The notes beneath the pieces were generated by a model. It saw nothing but the letters and a program-made list of their open reading frames with translations, was not told the origin of the DNA and did no database searches. Positions 19,547 through 27,432 of a stretch of DNA of 64,000 nt are shown here, one piece after another. The position numbers and the translations under genes were made by a program. This DNA comes from Edaphobacter flagellatus (lineage in GTDB: Bacteria; Acidobacteriota; Terriglobia; Terriglobales; Acidobacteriaceae): assembly GCF_025264665.1 (NCBI RefSeq), contig NZ_CP073697.1, forward strand, positions 434,001 to 498,000. Direction: 5' to 3'. How positions within the stretch are numbered: position 1 is the first letter of the stretch; every line of letters begins with the position of its first letter.

Positions 19547-19574
19547 GGCCGCCGACCATCGGCGGCCTTTCTTC
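19547..19574 (+). terminator. Intrinsic terminator after yebC
   Basis: GGCCGCCGA (19547-19555) pairs perfectly with TCGGCGGCC (19559-19567) around a 3-nt loop, followed by TTTCTTC. It separates yebC from the PagL-like gene. Confidence 0.85.
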
Positions 19575-19618
19575 TGCACTTCACGAACAAAATCAAAAAG
19601 AGCCAGGAGCAAACAAGA

Positions 19619-20350
19619 GTGACGAACACAATCCGCCGCACCGCCAGGCACTGCATGCTGGCTCTCTTCCTCATCGCCGCATCTGCTCTCGCTCATGCGC
19701 AGGCCAAACCTGCTTCCTCGACTCCCTTCAACTCCATCTCGCGTCCGCTCGGCATCGGCGTCCTCGCGCAGGGCGGTTTTGGCGTGACCGAAGACCGCAA
19801 CGACTTTAAATTCCTCATGGTCGGCGGACGCACGGGCAAGGTGCTCACCTCCAACTTCGGCCCCGGGCTCCTGCACGGCAACTTTGAATACGGCATCGAG
19901 GTCTTTCCCTTCTGGCAGTCCTACACGCCAAAATTCCAACGCCGGTTATGCACGGCTCCCAACGTTTGCTCCGATCCATATACGGTTGGCGGAACCTATA
20001 GCGGTGTATCGATTACACCCATATTGCTCAAGTGGAACTTTACTGGTTCCGGCCATAGCAAGATCGTTCCCTGGGCACAGGGCGGGGGCGGCATTATCTG
20101 GACCAATCACAAATACCCTCCCTTTGGTGGACCTCCCTACAACGTCAATAACGACGGCCCGGCTGCCAATACCAGCGTCTGGAACTTCACGCCGCAATTC
20201 GGTGGAGGCGTGCACTACTTCCTCAAGCCCAACCGCTCGATCGATTTCGGGGCTAACGCCATTCACATCTCATCCGCGTCACTCGGCGATAAAAACCCCG
20301 GGGTCAATGCAAGCGTACAATTTTCGGTTGGCTACACATGGTGGAAGTAA
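19619..20350 (+). CDS. Acyloxyacyl hydrolase, PagL-like lipid A 3-O-deacylase (copy 1)
   Basis: 243 aa, GTG start with a CAGGAG site. Signal peptide MLALFLIAASALAHAQA. The rest looks like an eight-strand outer-membrane barrel ending in VGYTWWK. The PagL active-site segment is present as IHISSASLGDKNPGVN: the His and Ser of the PagL His-x-Ser pair and the oxyanion-hole Asn before PG align without gaps to Pseudomonas PagL His126, Ser128 and Asn136. The residue equivalent to Glu140 is Asn, and Asn129 is Ser. It may trim the 3-O acyl chain of lipid A, or be an altered paralogue. A second copy is at 47370-48095. Confidence 0.78.
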   Translation: MTNTIRRTARHCMLALFLIAASALAHAQAKPASSTPFNSISRPLGIGVLAQGGFGVTEDRNDFKFLMVGGRTGKVLTSNFGPGLLHGNFEYGIEVFPFWQSYTPKFQRRLCTAPNVCSDPYTVGGTYSGVSITPILLKWNFTGSGHSKIVPWAQGGGGIIWTNHKYPPFGGPPYNVNNDGPAANTSVWNFTPQFGGGVHYFLKPNRSIDFGANAIHISSASLGDKNPGVNASVQFSVGYTWWK

Positions 20351-20398
20351 CGCCTTGCATCCCTGTAACCCTGGCTGTCTAACCTTAGGTCTTGAAAC

Positions 20399-21319
20399 AT
20401 GAACTCCGAAGCGATCATCGAGTGCGTTCCCAACTTCTCTGAAGGAACCGATTCTATTAAAGTGAGTCGAATTGTCGCCGCCATGCAGGTCGATGGCGTC
20501 CGTCTGCTCGACTGGTCGCTCGACACGGCACATAACCGCTCAGTCGTTACCATTGCAGGCCCGGCTGAAGCTGTCATCGAATCCGCTGTTCGCGGCGCTG
20601 GCAAAGCAGCAGATCTGATCAACCTCACGAAGCAGAATGGCGTGCATCCACGCATCGGGTCCGCCGATGTCATTCCTTTTATCCCGGTCAGCAAAGCATC
20701 TCTGGCCGACTGTGCCCTGCTCGCCCGGCAGGCCGGCTTGCAAATCTGGCGGCGTTACGGCATCCCCGTCTACTTCTATGGAGCCGCAGCAGCCAGGCCG
20801 GATCGCCAACAGCTCGAAGATGTTCGCCGCGGCCAGTTCGAAGGTCTACGCGACGCAGTCCACAAAGACGCCTCGCGACGTCCCGATATCGGCGGACCCG
20901 AGTTGCACGAGACCGCAGGAGCCTCAGCCGTTGGAGCGCGTAGCTTCCTCATCGCCTATAACGTTCACCTCCGTCAGCCCGACGTTACTGCCGCCCGTGC
21001 TATCGCCCGTGATATCAGGGCCTCGAATGGAGGCCTGTACGGCGTCAAAGCACTGGGCGTCCTCGCCAATGGCCGCGCTCAGGTGACCATGAACATCACG
21101 GACTATCAGACCGTGCCTATGGCCAAGGTCTATGCCAGAATCCAAGAGCTCGCCCATCGTCATGGTGCAGAGTTAGATGACAGTGAATTGATTGGCCTTA
21201 TTCCGCAGGCCGCCTACGAGCAAGGGGCCGAGTGGATCACCCGTATTCCGAACTTTGACCCCGCCGAGAAGGTCATCGAGCGGAGGCTGGAAAAACCTCT
21301 GAACTGGCTGACCGCTTGA
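20399..21319 (+). CDS. ftcD: Glutamate formimidoyltransferase (monofunctional FtcD)
   Basis: 306 aa, the length of the transferase domain alone, without the cyclodeaminase half. It transfers the formimino group from N-formimino-glutamate to tetrahydrofolate in histidine degradation. Characteristic segments: ECVPNFSEGTD at the N-terminus, the catalytic-His region NGVHPRIGSADVIPFIPV, YFYGAAAARPDRQQLEDVRRGQFEGL, and NITDYQTVPMAKVYARIQ. No hut gene is adjacent. The gene end overlaps the upstream open extension of the next gene, but the likely start of that gene is 120 bp further on. Confidence 0.9.
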   Translation: MNSEAIIECVPNFSEGTDSIKVSRIVAAMQVDGVRLLDWSLDTAHNRSVVTIAGPAEAVIESAVRGAGKAADLINLTKQNGVHPRIGSADVIPFIPVSKASLADCALLARQAGLQIWRRYGIPVYFYGAAAARPDRQQLEDVRRGQFEGLRDAVHKDASRRPDIGGPELHETAGASAVGARSFLIAYNVHLRQPDVTAARAIARDIRASNGGLYGVKALGVLANGRAQVTMNITDYQTVPMAKVYARIQELAHRHGAELDDSELIGLIPQAAYEQGAEWITRIPNFDPAEKVIERRLEKPLNWLTA

Positions 21320-21438
21320 TATCTCACGAAATAGGTGGTTTGTACGTCCAAAGTGGCAGATACCAAGACTTGCTTGCCGCAGTCCAAACACGAAAGAATA
21401 AAGCGTTGAGCTTCGAATCACGCTCAAGGAGCACTTCA

Positions 21439-22386
21439 TTGCATACCCTCAAGACCATCCTCCCCCTCGCAGCCCTGGCGCTCTCGACGACACTGCTGCC
21501 TGCAGCACAACTGTCGAGCGATGCCAAGGCAGCCATCCCACGCGACGTTCAGCAGATCATCGTCGTTGACTACCGTGCGATGCAGAACTCGCAAGCCGCC
21601 ATGGATCTGAAGGACCGCGTGCTGCCGCCCGAGCTGAAGCGTCTGGAGCAGGCGCTGAAGACCTCCGGCCTCAAGGTCGACCAGGATGCGGACATTCTTA
21701 CCTTCGCCGCGTTCCGCGAAGGCGCTCAGGGTACCCGCATTGTCGGCATTGCGCAGGGTCAGTTCCATACCCGCGAGATCATGGCGAACTTTGCCAAGAA
21801 CAAGACCAAGCCCGCGATGCTGCGCAACAACAGCATCTATCCCATGGGTCAGAACGGCATGAGCGTCGTCTTCCTGAACCAGACGACGATGGTCTTCGGT
21901 GACCGCGAGTCCGTCAAAGCCGCCCTCGACGCCCGCGATGGACTTACCTCGAACTTCCTGCAGAACGGTGACATGGTGAACGAGATGCTCGCCGTTGATC
22001 AGCGCGCCGTCTGGAGTCTGCTCGACCAGAAAGGTACGCAGACTATGATGCGCTCTGTGCTTGGCGAAGCATCGCAGTTGGCGGATTACGATACAGTTCG
22101 CAACCGCATGAAGAGCGCTCGCTACACGATGGATTTCCAGAACGGCGTCAAGTTCGATATGGCCGTCGTGATGAGCGATACGATGACCGCGGCGACCTGC
22201 GCAACGCTTCTGAAGGGTGTCTCGCTGATGAAGAAGACGCAGGGTTCACCGCTTGAGAAGTCTGCGCTCGACCAGACAACCATCGACTCGAACTCCGGCA
22301 CGCTGACGGTTGCCTACTCATCTTCCGACAGTCAGTTCGCCAGCCTGCTGAACTCGCCGCTGTTCCAGTCTGTCGTCACACGATAA
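21439..22386 (+). CDS. Secreted protein of unknown function
   Basis: 315 aa from the TTG at 21439, preceded by AAGGAG at 7 nt; the frame is open 41 codons upstream but without signal character. A clear signal peptide (TLKTILPLAALALSTTLLPAAQL) is followed by a mixed alpha/beta protein: AIPRDVQQIIVVDYRAMQNS, ADILTFAAFREGAQGTRIVGIAQGQF, and RESVKAALDARDGLTSNFLQN. The last resembles the two-lobed sequence style of DUF3352-like lipoproteins, but I cannot assign a family. No catalytic motif. Probably periplasmic. A strong terminator follows. Confidence 0.72.
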   Translation: MHTLKTILPLAALALSTTLLPAAQLSSDAKAAIPRDVQQIIVVDYRAMQNSQAAMDLKDRVLPPELKRLEQALKTSGLKVDQDADILTFAAFREGAQGTRIVGIAQGQFHTREIMANFAKNKTKPAMLRNNSIYPMGQNGMSVVFLNQTTMVFGDRESVKAALDARDGLTSNFLQNGDMVNEMLAVDQRAVWSLLDQKGTQTMMRSVLGEASQLADYDTVRNRMKSARYTMDFQNGVKFDMAVVMSDTMTAATCATLLKGVSLMKKTQGSPLEKSALDQTTIDSNSGTLTVAYSSSDSQFASLLNSPLFQSVVTR

Positions 22387-22404
22387 CAAACCTTCGCTCT
22401 GACA

Positions 22405-22438
22405 AAAGAAGGGCAGCTCCGACAAGCTGCCCTTCTTT
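22405..22438. terminator. Bidirectional terminator between the secreted protein and the CheY-like gene
   Basis: AAAGAAGGGCAGCT (22405-22418) and AGCTGCCCTTCTTT (22425-22438) form a perfect 14-bp stem with loop CCGACA; T-rich flanks exist on both strands. It serves the two genes that converge here. Confidence 0.9.
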
Positions 22439-22454
22439 CTTTTGCTTTACGAAC

Positions 22455-22880
22455 TCAGGCCGCAGTCAGCAACGGCATCACACGAGCCTTCACCTGATCC
22501 GCTGTGAATGGCTTACAGATATAACCTTGCGCTCCGGCAGCGATCGCCCGCAGGACGAATGGCTCACTTCCTTCCGTCGTAATCATCACAACCGGAACGC
22601 CAGGCGCGAGCTTCTGATCTCGCCGCGCCTCAAGAAACTGTAGTCCGTCCATCACCGGCATATTGATATCGCTCATGATGAGGCCAATCTTGGCCGCACT
22701 GTCGCTATCGGCTCGCAGCGCAGCAAGCGCCTCTTCCCCGTTTGAAGCCTCCACCACCTCAGTCAGTTCGAGACCGGACTGCCGCAGCGCCCGCTCGATC
22801 ACCTTTCTCATCACCGCCGAATCATCAATGATTAATGCCCGCACCTGTCCTCCGCTCGTCTTCGACTCTCCTTTTCTCAT
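22455..22880 (-). CDS. CheY-like single-domain response regulator
   Basis: 141 aa from the ATG at 22880 (GAAAGAG site 5 nt upstream). It consists of a receiver domain only: the acidic pair in LIIDDSAVMRKVIERAL, the phosphorylatable Asp in MSDINMPVMDGLQFL, Thr in VVMITTEG, and Lys in GYICKPFTADQV. The SAVMRKVI sequence after the acidic pair is typical of chemotaxis CheY proteins. It is divergent from the flagellar cluster (102 bp to flgF), which fits a role in signalling to the flagellar motor. No CheA or receptor is in the window. Confidence 0.85.
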   Translation of the reverse strand: MRKGESKTSGGQVRALIIDDSAVMRKVIERALRQSGLELTEVVEASNGEEALAALRADSDSAAKIGLIMSDINMPVMDGLQFLEARRDQKLAPGVPVVMITTEGSEPFVLRAIAAGAQGYICKPFTADQVKARVMPLLTAA

Positions 22881-22953
22881 ATCGTCTCTTTCCCGCAATT
22901 CTTGAGAGCGCTCCCTTCTGCCTAAATTTTCTCTAACGCAAGCATGCCGAACT

Positions 22954-22970
22954 TTGGCACGCGACCTGCT
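22954..22970 (+). promoter_or_regulatory. Sigma-54 (RpoN) type -24/-12 promoter upstream of flgF
   Basis: TTGGCACG (22954-22961), N4, CTGCT (22966-22970). The invariant GG and GC are separated by exactly 10 nt, as required for RpoN promoters, and the -24 half matches the consensus fully. Transcription should start about 22981, only about 2 nt before the flgF ATG at 22983, which has no Shine-Dalgarno sequence. Either flgF mRNA is leaderless or the true flgF start or the promoter call is wrong. Confidence 0.6.
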
Positions 22971-22982
22971 TCAGTCTCCGGC

Positions 22983-23738
22983 ATGGACAGTGGACTCTAT
23001 GCCGCATACACCGGCCTGGCCGCTCGCACGCAGGCGCTCGACACCGCCGCCAACAATGTAGCGAACGCGGGCACCAACGGCTTCCGCGCACAACGCGACT
23101 ACTTCCGCGGTGTTCTTGTCGAAGGGCTCGCTGCCGACTCGCTGGCGCAGTCTCAGGTCGGCCAGACAGTCAACGGCTTCGGCATCCTGGGGGGCAACGC
23201 GCTCGATATGGGGCAAGGACAGCTTGCCGCCACGGGCAATCCTCTCGACCTGGCGATTCAAGGACAGGGTTTCTTCGCCGTCCAGACAGCTAATGGAGTC
23301 CGTTACACACGCGATGGCGCATTTACGCGCTCTTCAACGGGAGTTCTTCAGACAAGCCAGGGAGAACCGGTACTGGATGCGAACCAAAAGACCATCACGA
23401 TTCCCAGCGGAGATATTCGTATCTCGTCCGACGGCAGTGTCTCCGTTACGAACCAGGACGGAAGCGCACTGGTTGGCCAGATAGGCATCTTCGACTTCGC
23501 GAATCGATATGCGCTGACGGCAGAGGGAGTCAACCGTTTTGCGGCTGGCGACGCCAAGCCGATCGCAGCCACTGGCTCTATACAGCAAGGCGCTATTGAA
23601 GGCGCCAATCAGGATGCCATTCACGGCACGATGCAGCTTGTTCTGGTGCAGCGTCAGGCAGAGATGATGCAGAAGGCGCTCAGCGTCTTCAATAACGATT
23701 TTGACAAGACCGCGGCTGAAGAGCTGCCGCGAGTCTGA
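22983..23738 (+). CDS. flgF: Flagellar basal-body proximal rod protein FlgF
   Basis: 251 aa from the ATG at 22983, which gives the family N-terminus MDSGLYAAYTGLAARTQALD with ANNVANAGTNGFRAQRDYF (rod/hook N-terminal heptads). The frame is open 13 codons upstream. Central GNPLDLAIQGQGFFAVQTANG and C-terminal GAIEGANQDAIHGTMQLVLVQRQAEMMQKAL are standard. FlgF forms part of the proximal rod in the periplasm and is exported by the flagellar type III system, so it has no Sec signal. First gene of flgFGAHIJ; flgG follows 24 bp later. Confidence 0.93.
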   Translation: MDSGLYAAYTGLAARTQALDTAANNVANAGTNGFRAQRDYFRGVLVEGLAADSLAQSQVGQTVNGFGILGGNALDMGQGQLAATGNPLDLAIQGQGFFAVQTANGVRYTRDGAFTRSSTGVLQTSQGEPVLDANQKTITIPSGDIRISSDGSVSVTNQDGSALVGQIGIFDFANRYALTAEGVNRFAAGDAKPIAATGSIQQGAIEGANQDAIHGTMQLVLVQRQAEMMQKALSVFNNDFDKTAAEELPRV

Positions 23739-23762
23739 GCTTCACCTGAGAGGACACACATC

Positions 23763-24551
23763 ATGATTCGAGCTTTGTATACGGCAGCAAGCGGTATGAG
23801 CGCACAGCAGGCGAACCTGGATACCGTCGCCAACAATCTTGCGAACTCTGCGACTGCAGGATTTCGACGTCGCAGACTCCAGTTCGAAGACATGATTTAT
23901 CAGAACATGATCACTCCCGGGTCACCGGAAAGCCAGCAGACCACTGCTGCCGGTCTGCAGATTGGTCTCGGCACGCGTTCGGCTGCGACGGAGATGGTGA
24001 TGACGCAAGGTGACTTCAATCAGACAGGCAATAGCCTGGATCTTGCGATTCAAGGCGCCGGGTTCTTTCAGATCACAAGGCCTGACGGCACAATTGCCTA
24101 TACCCGTGCGGGAAACTTTCATCGCAACAACCAAGGAACGATCGTAACAGCCGAGGGAGATACGCTCCTGCCTTCGATCACCATCCCCTCGAACGCTACA
24201 AACATCACGATCTCACAGTATGGCGTTATCTCGGCGACGATCCCAGGACAAGCAACACCTTCGCAGCTTGGCACCATTCAGCTTGCAACTTTCGCCAATC
24301 CGGGCGGCTTGAACTCAATTGGCGGAAATCTGTTTCAACAAACGGGGTCATCAGGCAATGCTATTACGGATGTTCCCGGTGGCAATACAGGCATGGGAAC
24401 ACTGCAGCAGGGATATCTCGAAAACTCGAACGTCGATGTCGTCGCTGAATTTGTGCAGATGATTCTGGCGCAGCGCGCTTACGAGAGCAACTCAAAGGTA
24501 GTACACGTTGCGGATGACATGTACTCGCAGATCAACAACATGGTTCGTTGA
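23763..24551 (+). CDS. flgG: Flagellar basal-body distal rod protein FlgG
   Basis: 262 aa, the canonical length. N-terminus MIRALYTAASGMSAQQANLDTVANNLANSATAGFRRRRLQ is shortened here to its hallmark: ALYTAASGM and NNLANSATAGF. Central GNSLDLAIQGAGFFQITRPDG; C-terminus LENSNVDVVAEFVQMILAQ and SKVVHVADDMYSQINNMVR. It forms the distal rod that passes through the P and L rings. Good AGAGG ribosome site. The stop overlaps a TTG of the next frame. Confidence 0.96.
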   Translation: MIRALYTAASGMSAQQANLDTVANNLANSATAGFRRRRLQFEDMIYQNMITPGSPESQQTTAAGLQIGLGTRSAATEMVMTQGDFNQTGNSLDLAIQGAGFFQITRPDGTIAYTRAGNFHRNNQGTIVTAEGDTLLPSITIPSNATNITISQYGVISATIPGQATPSQLGTIQLATFANPGGLNSIGGNLFQQTGSSGNAITDVPGGNTGMGTLQQGYLENSNVDVVAEFVQMILAQRAYESNSKVVHVADDMYSQINNMVR

Positions 24552-24571
24552 AGAATCCAGCGGAGATGTTA

Positions 24572-25078
24572 ATGAGAGTTCCTGTATCTGATCTTAAAAT
24601 ATTGCTTTTCGGTGCAGTCACTCTTCACCCTACCTCTTTATCTGCGGCTGTATGTGTTCCCGTGACAAAATCTCCTGTCGCCACAACCGAAATGGCGATT
24701 GCACCTGCAGGATATCGTGTGCAGACAGTACGATGGGACCCTGTACTGCAGCGCAGATGGGCCACCGTAAGCTCATGCGAGCATCCCGAGTGGCCTCCAT
24801 ACACAGTGCTGCTGCGAGATGGAGGCGCATCTTCTAACAAGATTGCACATCCCTCAATTGTCGTGCATATCGGAGATACGGTTCGACTGCGAAACCAGGA
24901 AAAATTTCTCCGTATCGAAATGGCTGTCATTGCTGAGGAAGGCGGAGCGCTGGGGGACACTATACGCGTTCGCCTCCCGGGTCTTGCAACATCAGAAAGC
25001 ACTTCTGGCCTCGGTTCTTTTCCTAGAACAGCGCGGGCTGTTGTGTTGGGACCGCATGACGTGGAGATGGAACCATGA
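24572..25078 (+). CDS. flgA: Flagellar P-ring assembly chaperone FlgA
   Basis: 168 aa from the ATG at 24572, 6 nt behind GCGGAG; a TTG at 24548 overlapping the flgG stop is an alternative. Signal peptide LLFGAVTLHPTSLSAA. The C-terminal SAF/ChapFlgA domain is visible: VVHIGDTVRLRNQEKFLRIEMAVIAEE, GDTIRVRLPG and ARAVVLGPHDVEM. FlgA chaperones FlgI in the periplasm. The N-terminal half is poorly conserved. The stop overlaps the flgH ATG (ATGA), so the genes are coupled. Confidence 0.8.
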   Translation: MRVPVSDLKILLFGAVTLHPTSLSAAVCVPVTKSPVATTEMAIAPAGYRVQTVRWDPVLQRRWATVSSCEHPEWPPYTVLLRDGGASSNKIAHPSIVVHIGDTVRLRNQEKFLRIEMAVIAEEGGALGDTIRVRLPGLATSESTSGLGSFPRTARAVVLGPHDVEMEP

Positions 25079-25905
25079 GCCGAAGCACGCCGAATCAACC
25101 TGAAAACGAACTCATACCCGCAGAGCAGGAAGCAACTCCTGCGCTATTTGGTGCGCTCTCCATGTCCCGTTCTCATCAGTCTGAGCTTTACCGGTTTGCA
25201 TTTTTCACCGCATTAATCCTTCTGCTGCTGTTGGCCGCAAGCCTGCATGCCCAAACGATTGCCGATAAGCTTTCCTTGAAGCAGAAGCCGAATCCTGCAG
25301 CCACGTCGCTGGAGTCTTACCTGGAGCGAGTACGGACGTATAACTCCTCTCCTGCAACCGCCGGTTCCATCTGGAACGACAGCGGCAGGCTCACCCGTAT
25401 GATGACGGACGTGCGCGCCATGCGTCCTCACGACCTAATCTCTGTCGTTGTCTCCGAGAGCCTGGCAGCATCGACGGATGGTACCGTGAAGAACTCACGC
25501 GCATCGAATGCAAGCTCACAGGTCTCGAATCTCTTCGGCACCCTTCATGCGGGCAACGCGTTACAGAACCTTATTAACCAGAACTCTGCAGCGGGCCTGA
25601 ATGCTCAGGGCACAAGCGCCACCAACTCCAGCTTAAGCACCATTCTTGGCGGCCAGGTCATCGAGGTGCTACCGAACGGCATGCTCGTCATCGAGGCTGC
25701 GCGGCAGGTGGAATTCAGCCAGCAGACGCAAACGATCGTGCTGCGCGGTATCGTGCGCCCTGAAGACATCTCACAGCAGAACCAGATCCTTTCGACTGCG
25801 ATTTCGAGCCTTGAGCTCGAGGTTCGAGGCAAAGGAATTATTACCGACTATACGCACCGACCAAACGCTCTGGTCAGGTTGTTGCAACGGGCGTTGATCT
25901 TCTAA
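25075..25905 (+). CDS. flgH: Flagellar L-ring protein FlgH (no lipobox visible)
   Basis: 276 aa. L-ring domain landmarks: GSIWNDSGRLTRMMTDVRAMRPHDLISVVVSESL, then GQVIEVLPNGMLVIEAARQVEFSQQTQTIVLRGIVRPEDI and the C-terminal LEVRGKGIITDYTHRPN. The N-terminus is longer than usual (about 45 polar residues, or about 16 if the second Met is used) before the hydrophobic core LILLLLLAASLHAQ. There is no Cys in the first 60 residues, so the usual lipoprotein modification of FlgH is not possible here; cleavage by signal peptidase I after HAQ is likely. The start overlaps flgA by 4 bp. Confidence 0.9.
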   Translation: MSRSTPNQPENELIPAEQEATPALFGALSMSRSHQSELYRFAFFTALILLLLLAASLHAQTIADKLSLKQKPNPAATSLESYLERVRTYNSSPATAGSIWNDSGRLTRMMTDVRAMRPHDLISVVVSESLAASTDGTVKNSRASNASSQVSNLFGTLHAGNALQNLINQNSAAGLNAQGTSATNSSLSTILGGQVIEVLPNGMLVIEAARQVEFSQQTQTIVLRGIVRPEDISQQNQILSTAISSLELEVRGKGIITDYTHRPNALVRLLQRALIF

Positions 25906-25924
25906 TCGCAGAGGCCATGCAGAT

Positions 25925-27070
25925 ATGAAACAACTGGTATCCATACCGTCGAAATGGCTTCTATCCATTGGGGCTTATGTTGCTCTTTTATCCATAGCAT
26001 CTGCCCAAACGTTCGCTTCGGATATTACCTCTACTGCACATCAGGCTCGCGTAAAGGACATTGCCACGATTGAAGGCATACGCGATAACCAGCTTGTTGG
26101 CTACGGAATCGTAGTAGGCCTGCAAGGTACAGGTGATAGTCAGCAGACGGCATTCCCAACGCAAACGCTGGCATCGACGTTGCTGCGCATGGGAGTCAGC
26201 GTCCCCGCAGGAGCCATTCGGGTGCAGAACCTGGCAGCCGTCTTCGTATCAGCGACGCTGCCACCGTTCTCACGGCCCGGCACGAAGCTTGATATCACCG
26301 TCTCCTCTGCAGGAGACGCTCGCAGCCTGGAAGGCGGCCTACTGCTGATGACTCCGCTGTACGGAGCCGACGGAAAGATCTATGCGCAGGCACAAGGCCC
26401 TCTGGTCGTTGGCGGATACTCCATCGGAGCGAACGGCAATCTAAAGCAGGTGAATCATCCAAACACGGCGCGAGTTCCCTATGGCGGCATCGTCGAACGC
26501 GCAGTGCCGCTTGATTTTGCAGAACAGCGCCAGTTTTCGCTCTTGCTCAACGACGCCGACTTTCGCAGTGCAGAAGGAGTTGCCTCAGCGATTAATCATG
26601 CCGTTGGCCGCACTGCAGCCCATGTCGTCGACAGCAGGCGAATCAACTTAAGTGCTGCGGGTGGTGAGGAGGTTCCAGCCTTTCTCGCACAGGTGGAATC
26701 GGTTGAAGTTCCCGTCTTCCCACGCGCGAAGGTCATCGTCAACGAACGTACAGGGACAGTGGTGATTGGCGGAACTGTTGTGCTACAGCCGGTATCGATT
26801 CTTCATGGTGGGCTGGCCGTCAATGTCGTGAGTGAGTTTCAGGTCTCTCAGCCCAATGCATTTGGCCGAGGAGATACGAAGGTCGTACGGCAGACCAGCG
26901 TCGATGCTCTGGACAAACCCGTCAACAGAATTGAACTGAAACAGGGGGCTACTGTGGATGATCTAGTTCGCAGTCTGCAAACAATCGGCGCCTCGGCGAG
27001 AGACGTCATTTCGATTCTGCAGGCAATGAAGTCTGCCGGTGCGCTGGAAGCGGAGATTGAAGTCCTATGA
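25925..27070 (+). CDS. flgI: Flagellar P-ring protein FlgI
   Basis: 381 aa, full length. Signal peptide ending in SIASAQTFA. Family signature: VKDIATIEGIRDNQLVGYGIVVGLQGTGD is represented by IEGIRDNQLVGYGIVVGL; also FPTQTLASTLLRMGV, AAVFVSATLPPFSRPGT, VNERTGTVVIGG and C-terminal ISILQAMKSAGALEAEIEV. It forms the periplasmic ring around the rod in the peptidoglycan layer. The stop overlaps the flgJ start (ATGA). Confidence 0.96.
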   Translation: MKQLVSIPSKWLLSIGAYVALLSIASAQTFASDITSTAHQARVKDIATIEGIRDNQLVGYGIVVGLQGTGDSQQTAFPTQTLASTLLRMGVSVPAGAIRVQNLAAVFVSATLPPFSRPGTKLDITVSSAGDARSLEGGLLLMTPLYGADGKIYAQAQGPLVVGGYSIGANGNLKQVNHPNTARVPYGGIVERAVPLDFAEQRQFSLLLNDADFRSAEGVASAINHAVGRTAAHVVDSRRINLSAAGGEEVPAFLAQVESVEVPVFPRAKVIVNERTGTVVIGGTVVLQPVSILHGGLAVNVVSEFQVSQPNAFGRGDTKVVRQTSVDALDKPVNRIELKQGATVDDLVRSLQTIGASARDVISILQAMKSAGALEAEIEVL

Positions 27071-27381
27071 CCGTTACTTTGGATGGCGTAAACACAAATT
27101 TACCGTCTGTCGATACAGAGCGGCGCTCTAAACTTGCGGATGCGGCGCAACAGTTTGAGGCAATGATGCTCCAGGAGCTCCTAAAGCCCATGCGATCCGG
27201 TGAAGACGATCTGAGCGGAGAGAAGAACGAGGATAGCTCTATGGATACCATTGCGAGCTTTGGCACAGAGGCCGTTGCAAAAGCCATCTCGAAGAGCGGA
27301 GGCTTAGGAATTGCAAGGCAGATTATTCAACAGCTTTCTACGCGTGAGCCGTCTGCATCTGGGCAGGAAATTTCAAAATGA
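27067..27381 (+). CDS. flgJ: Rod-binding protein FlgJ, N-terminal domain only
   Basis: 104 aa. It matches only the rod-binding (rod-capping) domain: KLADAAQQFEAMMLQELLKPMR and MDTIASFGTEAVAKAISKSGGLGIARQII. The C-terminal muramidase domain found in gammaproteobacterial FlgJ is absent, so peptidoglycan opening must rely on a separate enzyme; this split form is common outside the enterics. Coupled to flgI by a 4-bp overlap. The flgM promoter begins 5 bp after its stop. Confidence 0.88.
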   Translation: MTVTLDGVNTNLPSVDTERRSKLADAAQQFEAMMLQELLKPMRSGEDDLSGEKNEDSSMDTIASFGTEAVAKAISKSGGLGIARQIIQQLSTREPSASGQEISK

Positions 27382-27385
27382 GTAC

Positions 27386-27412
27386 TAAAGTTTGCTCAAG
27401 CTGCGCCGATAT
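27386..27412 (+). promoter_or_regulatory. Sigma-28 (FliA) promoter upstream of flgM
   Basis: TAAAGTTT (27386-27393), an 11-nt spacer, and GCCGATAT (27405-27412). The E. coli FliA consensus is TAAAGTTT-N11-GCCGATAA, so only the last base differs. Transcription would begin near 27419, giving a leader of about 14 nt containing GGAGG before the flgM ATG. It should drive flgM-flgK-flgL as late flagellar genes. Confidence 0.88.
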
Positions 27413-27432
27413 GCTCAAGTAGACGGAGGACG

